Shown here: positions 8,346 to 16,308 of the stretch, piece by piece
How the letters are laid out: every line of letters starts with the position of its first letter
Numbering within the stretch: position 1 is the stretch's first letter
Source: an uncultured Eubacterium sp.
GTDB taxonomy: Bacteria; Bacillota; Clostridia; Oscillospirales; Acutalibacteraceae
DNA: 64,000 nucleotides
Direction of reading: 5' to 3'
Assembly (NCBI GenBank): GCA_900539325.1
Contig: UQCC01000002.1
Span: forward strand, 62,001 to 126,000
The notes under the pieces: generated by a model
What the model was told of the DNA's origin: nothing
The model's input: the letters and a program-made list of their open reading frames with translations, nothing else
Databases searched by the model: none
Program-made: the position numbers and the translations under genes

Positions 8346-8363
8346 CTTATGTTCTCCTTAATA

Positions 8364-10217
8364 TTAATAATCAAAAGTTTGTGCAATGTGCTTTTGCATA
8401 TCGTCATACGCCTCGGCAACCCTCTTGCTCTTTGACACCTCGGCAACGCCTACTCTCCACCACGATTCAAATCCCGGTGTCATGGTTTTCGGAAGCACCT
8501 TAATGTCGAACAAAACGGTTTTATCCTGCTTTTTGGCATCTTCAAGAGCCGCTTTTAATTCAGCAGAAGTGTGAATTGTGTATGCCTTTGCACCGTAGCC
8601 CTCTGCGATTTTTGCAAAATCAACAGCAATTTCACCGCCGTCAAGCATACCTGTTTTTGGATTTCTTGCACGGAACACGGTACCGAAAGTATCTGTGCCC
8701 TGATTATTTTGCAGGTTTTCGATACAACCCCAACCGAGATTGTCAAAAAGGCAAACATTAATCTTCAAGCCCTCTTGAATAGCTGTGTAAAGTTCGCTGT
8801 GACCCATAAGGAACGAACCGTCGCCGCAGAAGGTGTAAACCTCTGCTTCTGGCTTTGCAAGTTTTGCACCGAGAGCACCGTTGACCTCGTAACCCATATT
8901 GGAATATCCGTATTCCATATGATAAGTTCTTGTGCCGTTAGGTCTGAAAAGTCTTTGCATATCACCCGGCAGTGAGCCTGCCGAACCGAGTGCAATGTCG
9001 CCCTCGCTCATAAATTCATTGATAATACCGAGTGCAAGAGTTTGATTAAGTCCGCCCTCAAGCTCGGTTGAATAATATTCGTCAACAATAGCGTCCCACT
9101 CTTTTTTGGCGTCTGCAATTTCGGTTGTATATGCGGTTTTATATCCGTCAAGCGACTCAATAAGTGCAGTCAAAGTTTCCTTGGCATCGGCAACGATTGC
9201 CTGAGCATCCATTTTGTACGCATCAAACGGGCAAATGTTTATGCCGAGAACCTTTCTGTCCTCATTGAAAAGCCACTTTGACGAAGTGGTAAAATCCGTA
9301 AATCTTGTGCCGACACCGATAACAAGGTCCGCATCTCTGCCGATAACATTAGCGGCTTTGCCGCCCGTTACACCGATACCACCCAAATTGAGCGGATGAT
9401 TCCACGCAATAAGTCCCTTGCCTGCCTGAGTTTCGGACACAGGAATGTTGTATTTTTCGGCAAGAACCTGAAGTTCTTTTTCTGCTCCCGAATATCTTAC
9501 ACCGCCGCCGCAAACGATAATCGGCTTTTTAGCCGCCTTAATCATCTGTCTTGCACGGTCAAGCTGTGAAGCACTTACAGGGCGTCTGTCAATATGCCAA
9601 ACTCGTTTTTGGAGGAAGTGCTCCGGATAATCATATGCCTCGCCCTCAACATCCTGAGGCATTGCAAGGCAAACCGCACCTGTGTCGGCAGGGTCGGTGA
9701 GCACTCTCATAGCGTTTAAACAAGCCGTCATAAGCTGCTCGGGACGAATAATTCTGTCAAAATAATGGCAAACGCCCTTGAATGCGTCCGTTACGGTTCT
9801 GCCGTAATTGTCAAAAAATTCTGCCTGCTGCAAAACAGGGTCGGGTTGACGACAAGCAAAAGTGTCACCCGGCAAAACAAGAAGCGGAATTCTGTTTGCC
9901 GTTGCACAGCCGCAGGCTGTTACCATATTTGTAGCACCCGGACCGATAGACGAAACGCACGGAATAATCGCCTTTCTATCCATTTGTTTTGCATAAGCAA
10001 CAGCGGCAAGAGCCATATTCTGCTCATTTTTGCCCTGATAAAATTTTAAGTTATGGCCGCCCTGTTCAAGTGCCTGACCGACTCCGACTACACAGCCGTG
10101 ACCGAAGATGCCGAAAATTCCGCTTACGAATTTTGATTCAACTCCGTCAACTTCTATGTACTGATTGTCAAGGAACTTAACAAGAGCCTGTGCCATTGTA
10201 AGTCTTTCTCGTTTCAT
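8364..10217 (-). CDS. iolD: 3D-(3,5/4)-trihydroxycyclohexane-1,2-dione acylhydrolase IolD
   Basis: ThDP-dependent ring-opening enzyme of myo-inositol catabolism (617 aa). It shows the N-terminal FGIFGHG motif of the Pyr domain and the ThDP/Mg motif GDGSFLMGH with a downstream NLGWGC. The N-terminus RLTMAQALVKFLDNQYIEVDG aligns with other IolD proteins from its first residues, so the start at 10217 is kept. It lies between iolG and iolE with short gaps. Confidence 0.95.
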   Translation of the reverse strand: MKRERLTMAQALVKFLDNQYIEVDGVESKFVSGIFGIFGHGCVVGVGQALEQGGHNLKFYQGKNEQNMALAAVAYAKQMDRKAIIPCVSSIGPGATNMVTACGCATANRIPLLVLPGDTFACRQPDPVLQQAEFFDNYGRTVTDAFKGVCHYFDRIIRPEQLMTACLNAMRVLTDPADTGAVCLAMPQDVEGEAYDYPEHFLQKRVWHIDRRPVSASQLDRARQMIKAAKKPIIVCGGGVRYSGAEKELQVLAEKYNIPVSETQAGKGLIAWNHPLNLGGIGVTGGKAANVIGRDADLVIGVGTRFTDFTTSSKWLFNEDRKVLGINICPFDAYKMDAQAIVADAKETLTALIESLDGYKTAYTTEIADAKKEWDAIVDEYYSTELEGGLNQTLALGIINEFMSEGDIALGSAGSLPGDMQRLFRPNGTRTYHMEYGYSNMGYEVNGALGAKLAKPEAEVYTFCGDGSFLMGHSELYTAIQEGLKINVCLFDNLGWGCIENLQNNQGTDTFGTVFRARNPKTGMLDGGEIAVDFAKIAEGYGAKAYTIHTSAELKAALEDAKKQDKTVLFDIKVLPKTMTPGFESWWRVGVAEVSKSKRVAEAYDDMQKHIAQTFDY

Positions 10218-10232
10218 ACCGTCACCCCATTA

Positions 10233-11246
10233 TCAACATTCAATTTCCGAAAGTTTAACAGGACGATGTTCGGCAACAGAAAGTTTAGCCGCCAAGCCGA
10301 GGCGAAGTGCCTCCAAGCCGTCATTAACGGTTGTTTTTGTAGGAACATCATTTTGAACGGCATTGATGAATTCCGTCATTTCGTCGGTAAAAGACTGCAT
10401 ATATCTTTCAAGGAAGAAATAAAGCGGCTTGTCGGTACGGTTGCCGTCATCATTGATATAAGAAACATTTGTAGGAGTGTCGTTTGCTGCGGAAGCCTGA
10501 CCGCCGGAACCGAACACTTCAAGTCTTTGGTCGTAGCCGTAGCAAGCCTTGCGGCAATTGTCAATAACACCGATTGCACCGCTCTTGAATTTGAGTGCAA
10601 CAAGTGCCGTATCAACATCTCCGGCTTCACCGATTGCCGGGTCAACCATAACGGTGGCGTTTGCGTAAACCTCTTCTACCTCGCCGCCGATAAAACGAGC
10701 CATATCAAAATCATGAACCGTCATATCAAGGAAGATACCGCCCGAAACCTTAACATATTCAATTGCCGGAGGTTCAGGGTCACGGGATGTAATTTTAATT
10801 GTTTGAAGATTGCCGAGTTTGCCCTCGTTTGCAAGACGCTTGATTTCGGCAAAATTGTGGTCATATCTTCTGTTAAAGCCGATTTGAAGTTTTACGCCTG
10901 CTTTTTCAACAGCAGCGATAACCTTTTTAATCTTTGCAACCGTCAAATCAACAGGCTTTTCGCAGAAAATGTGCTTGCCTGCCTCTGCCGCTTCAACCGC
11001 AATATCGGCATGTGTATCAGTTGATGAGCAAATAAGAACAGCCTCAATCTCCGGATTGTTAAGAATTTCGTGGTAATCTTCGTAAGCGTTTGGAATGCCC
11101 AAATCTGCGGCAACCTTTTTCGCTCCGTCAACATAAATGTCCGAAATGGCAACTATCTCTGCCTGCGGAATGTGATAAGTAATTGATTTTGCATGAACCT
11201 GTCCGATTCTGCCGGCACCTATAATGCCCACCTTTAGTTTTTGCAT
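10233..11246 (-). CDS. iolG: Myo-inositol 2-dehydrogenase / GFO-IDH-MocA oxidoreductase IolG
   Basis: NAD-dependent oxidation of myo-inositol to 2-keto-myo-inositol (337 aa). The Rossmann motif is GIIGAGRIG, with the conserved EKPVDL lysine motif and the catalytic DMTVHDFDMARF stretch (Asp and His of the GFO/IDH/MocA family). It is the first gene of the iol operon. AAGGGG lies ten bases before the ATG. iolB, iolC, iolJ, iolA, a transporter and a regulator are absent from the window, so the pathway must be completed elsewhere or the genes serve a shorter conversion. Confidence 0.9.
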   Translation of the reverse strand: MQKLKVGIIGAGRIGQVHAKSITYHIPQAEIVAISDIYVDGAKKVAADLGIPNAYEDYHEILNNPEIEAVLICSSTDTHADIAVEAAEAGKHIFCEKPVDLTVAKIKKVIAAVEKAGVKLQIGFNRRYDHNFAEIKRLANEGKLGNLQTIKITSRDPEPPAIEYVKVSGGIFLDMTVHDFDMARFIGGEVEEVYANATVMVDPAIGEAGDVDTALVALKFKSGAIGVIDNCRKACYGYDQRLEVFGSGGQASAANDTPTNVSYINDDGNRTDKPLYFFLERYMQSFTDEMTEFINAVQNDVPTKTTVNDGLEALRLGLAAKLSVAEHRPVKLSEIEC

Positions 11247-11301
11247 AACTAATACCCCTTTAGTTTAAATTGGCAGAGTATCCCCTGCACATATCAAATT
11301 T

Positions 11302-11330
11302 ATTTTATCACACGGCATAGTCATTTTCAA
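11302..11330 (-). promoter_or_regulatory. promoter of the iol operon
   Basis: Minus-strand TTGAAA (11330-11325), 17-bp spacer, TAAAAT (11307-11302), about 55 bases upstream of iolG. Confidence 0.7.
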
Positions 11331-11443
11331 TAAAATATACAATTTAATAGTATACAAAATTAGGCACAATAACATAGTAATAATACACAAAATTCAAAGC
11401 GGTCAAAATAAAAAATCGTTTTTCATCCGATTTTATTTAATAC

Positions 11444-11461
11444 ATGCACTATATAGTGCAT
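11444..11461. promoter_or_regulatory. perfect 18-bp palindrome in the iolG / DUF4417 intergenic region
   Basis: ATGCACTATATAGTGCAT is fully self-complementary. It lies in the roughly 300-bp gap between the divergent iolG and DUF4417 genes, about 115 bases upstream of the iol -35 box and 30 bases upstream of the plus-strand promoter. This is the shape of a dimeric regulator site. Which gene it serves is unknown. The rest of the gap shows only the two promoters. Confidence 0.45.
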
Positions 11462-11490
11462 ACATTATGACCGATTAAAAGTACCTATGG

Positions 11491-11519
11491 TTGCAACGGC
11501 TGTTTTCGTTCTCTAATAT
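11491..11519 (+). promoter_or_regulatory. candidate promoter of the DUF4417 gene
   Basis: TTGCAA (11491-11496), 17-bp spacer, TAATAT (11514-11519), about 20 bases upstream of the AAGGAGG ribosome site at 11538-11544. Confidence 0.5.
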
Positions 11520-11551
11520 GAAAATCACCAAATAAAAAAGGAGGAATTTCT

Positions 11552-12841
11552 ATTACAAGTTACGAATTCAGAAACGACGAAATGTTTCTCAGAAACCAAT
11601 TCAAAAGCGTTGGGATGTTTAAGCTTCCGCTTATAAAAAAACAAGAAATCGGTCTTGAAGATGTGAGTCTAATCGGTTATGATAAAATTAATCAAAGTGA
11701 TGATTACAAAAGTACAGTACATTTCTTTCTTGACGATTACAGATTTGAAAGCATATATAACAATCCCGAAAAGAAAATTGAAATGCTGAAAAAATTTAAC
11801 GCCGTTCTTTCGCCCGATTTCAGTATGTTTGTTGAAATGCCGATTGCTTTGCAGCTTTTCAGCACATTCAAAAACAGATGGGTCGGTGCTTATCTGCAAG
11901 AACAAGGTATAAATGTTATCCCAACCGTTCGGTGGGGTGATCTAACAAGTTTTAATTTTTGTTTTGACGGAATTGAAAAAGGTTGTGCAGTTGCAGTTTC
12001 AACAATCGGGGTAAAAAAAGAAAAAGCACATTTTATGCTCGGCTATAATGAAATGCTGAGCCGCATAAAGCCAAGCAAAATTATTTGTTACGGTAAGCCT
12101 TTTGATGAAATGAAAGGCGATATAATCGAAATTGATTATGCAGAAACAAATAATCTACAAAACGCGAATAAAAAATATATCAAGACCTTTTATGGCTATA
12201 TCACCGGAACATGTACAAAGGGCGGTGGTTCCGCTGACGGTCAAAGTTCGGGCAATCCGGAGCCGAAAGAAACTTGGGTTCCAAAAGATGAAGAAGCCAA
12301 AAGATTTTTAGGCAAGCCAGGAGAAATAATTGAAACGATTGATAAAAACGGTGAACGAAGATTAACTAAAATAGGCAAAGACGGCAAAGCTATCAAAGAA
12401 AGACACTATTCTGATCACAGAAAGGGACATAAACATACTAATCCTCATGATCATAATATTGATTGGGTAGATGGACATCCAAAGCCATCTCCACCGATAA
12501 ATTATCCGAAAGATAACATTCCTGAATTCAAATCAAAGGAGATATTAAAAATGTATACCAAAAACGACCATATTCTTGAATATCCCAAATACAAAAGCAT
12601 AAATGATTTTAAGGAAAGTTTAATTTACGGCAGAGAAATTGTGATAAAATGGAACGAAATTGAATATTCGATAGAATACGAAAACGATTCTATGAATGAT
12701 TTTTCTATATGTGAAGCAAACAAGCCGAAAACCGAAGTTCACTTTAAATCAATCAACGAACTGCTAAATTCAAAATTAAATTCAAGCACCTGCTTAAAAG
12801 ATGTGATAACCGAGGCAGAAATCACTTGGAGAAACATTTAA
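11552..12841 (+). CDS. DUF4417 protein fused to a His-rich and a GREI-type C-terminal domain
   Basis: From the in-frame ATG at 11582 the protein has 419 residues. Residues 1-205 match DUF4417 (TVHFFLDDYRFESIYNNPEK, VLSPDFSMF, RWVGAYLQ, GINVIPTVRW, CYGKPF), a family of phage- and accessory-linked proteins of unknown role. A Gly/Ser linker (CTKGGGSADGQSSGNPEP) leads to a block with GKPGEI, a basic stretch and the histidine-dense RHYSDHRKGHKHTNPHDHN at about 274-292. Residues 320-419 form a separate small alpha/beta-looking domain (SLIYGREIVIKWNEIEYSI). A perfect AAGGAGG lies seven bases before an in-frame ATT at 11552 and 37 bases before the ATG, so I place the start at ATT. Base composition is more AT-rich than the iol genes, suggesting acquisition. 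No function is claimed. Confidence 0.65.
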   Translation: MTSYEFRNDEMFLRNQFKSVGMFKLPLIKKQEIGLEDVSLIGYDKINQSDDYKSTVHFFLDDYRFESIYNNPEKKIEMLKKFNAVLSPDFSMFVEMPIALQLFSTFKNRWVGAYLQEQGINVIPTVRWGDLTSFNFCFDGIEKGCAVAVSTIGVKKEKAHFMLGYNEMLSRIKPSKIICYGKPFDEMKGDIIEIDYAETNNLQNANKKYIKTFYGYITGTCTKGGGSADGQSSGNPEPKETWVPKDEEAKRFLGKPGEIIETIDKNGERRLTKIGKDGKAIKERHYSDHRKGHKHTNPHDHNIDWVDGHPKPSPPINYPKDNIPEFKSKEILKMYTKNDHILEYPKYKSINDFKESLIYGREIVIKWNEIEYSIEYENDSMNDFSICEANKPKTEVHFKSINELLNSKLNSSTCLKDVITEAEITWRNI

Positions 12842-12864
12842 AGGATTAATACAGATAAAACGAT

Positions 12865-13275
12865 ATGAACAAATTATATAAAATGACTGCAAAAGAATTT
12901 GAAGAAAAGAAAATTCTTTACAAGCACAGCGACACAAAATATATTGTTATGGACGGAAGCGGCATAACAACATACGAAGAATATTTTGACAGGCTTTGGC
13001 AAGCATTCGGCTTAAGCGATTTGCCCGAAGGATGGAAAAAAGATAATCACAGTGAATATGATTTTATGACCGATGATGATTTTTTACCCAATGATAAATA
13101 TGTTTTTATTATAAAGAACTATGAACAATTTATGAAAAGTAATCCAACAGAAAAGAGTAAAATCGAGAAAAGATATAACAATTACCTGTTGCCTTTTTGG
13201 GATGAAGAGGTTGAACGAGTCGTTGTCGACGGCAAGAGAAAAGATTTTAACATCTATCTTGTATCAAATGAATAA
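12865..13275 (+). CDS. Barstar-like small acidic protein
   Basis: A 136 aa protein, 23 bases after the DUF4417 gene and on the same transcript. It reads like an enlarged barstar fold: a first strand (YIVMDGSGI), a helix with the barstar-like TTYEEYFDRLWQAFGL, an acidic DFMTDDDF loop, the YVFIIKNYEQF strand-helix and a final FNIYLVS strand. Barstar proteins inhibit ribonucleases, and relatives act as immunity proteins beside toxins. Similarity is by pattern only and would need a profile or structure search. A terminator follows. Confidence 0.45.
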   Translation: MNKLYKMTAKEFEEKKILYKHSDTKYIVMDGSGITTYEEYFDRLWQAFGLSDLPEGWKKDNHSEYDFMTDDDFLPNDKYVFIIKNYEQFMKSNPTEKSKIEKRYNNYLLPFWDEEVERVVVDGKRKDFNIYLVSNE

Positions 13276-13294
13276 ATAACTGTTTCTAAACGCC

Positions 13295-13330
13295 AAATCA
13301 CCGCAAACTCAATGTTTGCGGTGATTTTTT
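13295..13330 (+). terminator. terminator of the DUF4417/barstar-like unit
   Basis: A 14-bp perfect stem (AAATCACCGCAAAC with GTTTGCGGTGATTT), 5-nt loop, then TTT. Confidence 0.9.
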
Positions 13331-13348
13331 ATAATACTATTGTTATAT

Positions 13349-13945
13349 TTATTCTAATTTTCCGGCGGTGTTGAACGGGTAATACCTAAACATAACCTTG
13401 CCGATGAACTTGTCACGAGATACGAAATTTGTTGTTGTCCAATACCGTGAATCAACGGAATTGTCACGGTTGTCGCCCATTACAAAGTAGCTGTCCTCGG
13501 GAACAACAAAGGTTCCGTTGTAACTATCTTTGTTTTCGGGTGACACAAAATCATCACGAAGTTGCATTGTTTTGCCGTCCGTGCCGGTTACATAAACCGT
13601 GCCGTCAACAATATTGACCGTTTCACCCGGAAGTCCGATAATACGCTTTACAAAAAGTTCCTTTTCATTATCAGGATATTTGAAAATCGCAATGTCAAAT
13701 CTCTCCGGCTCGTTAAACTTATATTCAAGTCGGCTTGCGATAACACGGTCGCCCTTTTGAATGGTGTTGAGCATTGAGCCCGTAGGGATAACCGCATTTG
13801 CAAATACGCAATATTTAAGAATCATTGCAACGATAAATGCAATAATGATAGGTGCAAGAAATTCCAAAGTCTCTCTTAATTTGGATTTTGGGGTTTCCTC
13901 CTCCTTAACTTCTGCATCGGGTGTTGTTTTTACTTTTTTACTCAT
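13349..13945 (-). CDS. lepB: Signal peptidase I
   Basis: Membrane-bound Ser/Lys protease that removes Sec signal peptides outside the membrane. The 198 aa protein has an N-terminal acidic tail, one transmembrane helix (about 30-48), the nucleophile in IPTGSML (Ser57), the general base in FVKRIIGLPGETV (Lys100) and the GDNRDNSVDSRYW box. It starts two bases after the stop of the glycosidase gene, so the two are probably co-transcribed. Confidence 0.95.
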   Translation of the reverse strand: MSKKVKTTPDAEVKEEETPKSKLRETLEFLAPIIIAFIVAMILKYCVFANAVIPTGSMLNTIQKGDRVIASRLEYKFNEPERFDIAIFKYPDNEKELFVKRIIGLPGETVNIVDGTVYVTGTDGKTMQLRDDFVSPENKDSYNGTFVVPEDSYFVMGDNRDNSVDSRYWTTTNFVSRDKFIGKVMFRYYPFNTAGKLE

Positions 13946-13947
13946 AA

Positions 13948-15873
13948 TTATTTTTCCTTACCGATTTTAAAAATCATAATTTCAAACGGCTTCATAGTCA
14001 AATCCATTTTTGAATTGTAAGCATAGGTTTCGTCGGTTTCTTCAAGCGACTTGCAATAAACATTAAAGCGTTTTGCGCCCTGCAAATCTTCAGGTGCACC
14101 CATAAGCTTGTTGAGCGTAAGAGTGAGCGAAGTTTCCTCATCCGTAGGATTGCGAAGTGCAATTACGCCGTCATCACCGTCCCATGAAATGTAGCCGTAA
14201 ATATTATTTTCTTCAGGATTTCCGCCGATAAACTGAGCGTTTTGAAGAATGTGATAATTATCTTTTTGCCAATTCATAGCGGCAGCAAGAGAAGTCCACT
14301 TGCTCTCGTTCATCATATTAACGGACAAATGAAGTTCGTTAAGAGCCTGACCTCTTACCGTGCACCAATAAATGTACTTTTCAAATTCTTCATCAGTATA
14401 ATCAACATGTGCCGTGTTACCGTAAATCGGCTCGTGATTATAGAGATTTTTAAGCGGAATTTGAAGTGCACGAGTGCAAAGGCAATCAAAATATCTTGCG
14501 TCACGATAGGTAATTTCCTTGTCAACCTGTGCCTGATTTTCAAGATTCTTTGCAAATCCGATATCGCCGCTGTTTTGCACCCAAAGAGAGTTAACCCATT
14601 GAAGCCACCACGGTGAAACATTGACATAGCAGGTCATATTTATCCAAATATCAGGCTTGGCGGCACGGAGTTTGTCATAAAGAGCAATCCATTTTTGCCA
14701 CATATCGGTTACAAAATACATATCCTCGTAACCGCCCACCATATGGTCGTGCTTTTCATTCAAGCACGGCTTCAGGCAAAAGCCGTCAAGTTTCCAATAA
14801 TCTATATCAAACTCATTTGTGGTTTCAACAAGGAAATCGCCGAGTTTTTCGATATATTTTGTTGAAGCAACGCAAATATCCCTTGCTTCTTTGTTAAGAT
14901 AACCGTTGCCGGCACGCTGATAACGCTTTGCGATTTTATCCGGACGGGTGTATCCGCCTCGAGGACCGAGCCACAAGCCGAACTTTGAACCCATTTCCTT
15001 GCAAAGTGCGGTAACATTTGTAAGCTTGTTAGGAAACTTTTTGTTAAACGACCAAAAGCCCGCCTTAACATTAGGCCAACCGTCGTCAACAACATACGCC
15101 GCAAGTTCGGGAGCACCGTAATGAGTGAGTTGCTTGTGAACCTCGGTAAATGAGGTCATAATGTTTTGCTCCGTAATGTCTTTCATATAATCGTACCAGC
15201 TGTTGTACTGAAAACGAAGCGGAGCCGGCACACTGATTGACTCGATATACTCATAAAAAGCCTTGCGAACAGACGGCAATGTGTTATCCTTACCGCCGCC
15301 CATAACGGTTACGGGGCACTCAAATCCCTTGCCGAGCGGCTTGCCGATAAAATATCTGATTGTGGCACTGCCGTGAAGAATTCTGTTTTCGGTAGCCGGG
15401 AATTCACAACCGAAGAAAAGGCTGTCAATATAAATCGGTTGACCGAGCATTGAATGAAACGCAGGAATTTCGCCGCCTTCAACAATATCAACGCCGAAAT
15501 GAGTTTTTGAATTGATTATGCCGATATTTTCAAGCTCGATAAAATCAATAACTCTGTCATCGGTTTGGTCAATAAAAATCTGCTTGCAAACGGTGTTGCC
15601 GTCCTTATGCACCCAATATTTCAAAGTAATCTGCAAGCCGTCGCTCTCTTCAAATCTGAAAACAAGCTTGTCATCCTCATAATCACTGTATTCAACAGGC
15701 AAACCCTTAGAGGACAACTCTTTTCCGTCTGCAAAATGAACAACAAATTCCGTGCCGTTGCCGTCCGGCACAAAATTGATACCGGAATATGTGTTTTTTA
15801 TTTGAGAAGCATAGAATTTTTCATCTGTAATTTTAAATTCTCTTTTAAGTCTGTTACTTGTTAATTTAAACAT
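13948..15873 (-). CDS. GH36-like alpha-galactosidase family glycoside hydrolase
   Basis: A 641 aa cytosolic glycosidase with no signal peptide. It has an N-terminal beta-sandwich domain (about 1-200), then a TIM barrel starting at QYNSWYDY (about 222), VVDDGWPN (261-268) and the catalytic-nucleophile strand DYWKLDGF (358-365, Asp363 being the likely nucleophile), then a C-terminal all-beta domain (YISWDGDDGVIALRNPT). This pattern is that of clan GH-D (GH36/GH27). Exact specificity (alpha-galactoside or alpha-N-acetylgalactosaminide) cannot be told. It lies upstream of lepB. Confidence 0.75.
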   Translation of the reverse strand: MFKLTSNRLKREFKITDEKFYASQIKNTYSGINFVPDGNGTEFVVHFADGKELSSKGLPVEYSDYEDDKLVFRFEESDGLQITLKYWVHKDGNTVCKQIFIDQTDDRVIDFIELENIGIINSKTHFGVDIVEGGEIPAFHSMLGQPIYIDSLFFGCEFPATENRILHGSATIRYFIGKPLGKGFECPVTVMGGGKDNTLPSVRKAFYEYIESISVPAPLRFQYNSWYDYMKDITEQNIMTSFTEVHKQLTHYGAPELAAYVVDDGWPNVKAGFWSFNKKFPNKLTNVTALCKEMGSKFGLWLGPRGGYTRPDKIAKRYQRAGNGYLNKEARDICVASTKYIEKLGDFLVETTNEFDIDYWKLDGFCLKPCLNEKHDHMVGGYEDMYFVTDMWQKWIALYDKLRAAKPDIWINMTCYVNVSPWWLQWVNSLWVQNSGDIGFAKNLENQAQVDKEITYRDARYFDCLCTRALQIPLKNLYNHEPIYGNTAHVDYTDEEFEKYIYWCTVRGQALNELHLSVNMMNESKWTSLAAAMNWQKDNYHILQNAQFIGGNPEENNIYGYISWDGDDGVIALRNPTDEETSLTLTLNKLMGAPEDLQGAKRFNVYCKSLEETDETYAYNSKMDLTMKPFEIMIFKIGKEK

Positions 15874-15897
15874 ACAAATCCCCTTTAATTATATGTT

Positions 15898-16143
15898 TTA
15901 CAGTTCTTTAAGTGCTTTTGCAAGCTGGTCGGGGCACGATGTACCCTTGAAATTGCAATCAATTCCTTTAAGGTCATTGATTACCTCATCGATTTTTCTG
16001 CCCTTTACAAGAGAAGAAATACCTTTCAAATTACCGTTGCAACCGCCTACAAAGCTGACGGAATTGATAGTTTGGTCATTTTCGTTTACATCTATGGTAA
16101 TCTGTCGTGAACATACGCCCGACGGAATATATATTTTTTCCAT
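15898..16143 (-). CDS. TSCPD domain protein (TIGR03905 type)
   Basis: An 81 aa stand-alone TSCPD domain with the conserved cysteines VCS, GGCNGNLKG, GIDCNFKGTSCPDQL. The same domain appears at the C-terminus of vitamin-B12-dependent ribonucleotide reductases, and small free-standing copies are common in Clostridia, role unknown. It lies between nrdD and the glycosidase gene, which is suggestive given the ribonucleotide reductase link. Confidence 0.8.
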   Translation of the reverse strand: MEKIYIPSGVCSRQITIDVNENDQTINSVSFVGGCNGNLKGISSLVKGRKIDEVINDLKGIDCNFKGTSCPDQLAKALKEL

Positions 16144-16262
16144 TTAATCAATCTCCTTTTTCCAATCATTACTATTATACATATTAAGTGAAAATATTTC
16201 AATAACATTTATACAGTTTATTATTAATAATATATAAACCGGTGCTATACATAAAACGAAAC

Positions 16263-16293
16263 GGCTCCTCTTGTTATAACATCAAGAGAAGCC
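16263..16293 (-). terminator. terminator downstream of nrdD
   Basis: Minus-strand stem GGCTTCTCTTG with CAAGAGGAGCC, 9-nt loop, then GTTTCGTTTT. A close relative of this hairpin ends the dehydrogenase gene at 61,978. Confidence 0.75.
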
Positions 16294-16308
16294 TTAATCG
16301 ATTTAATA

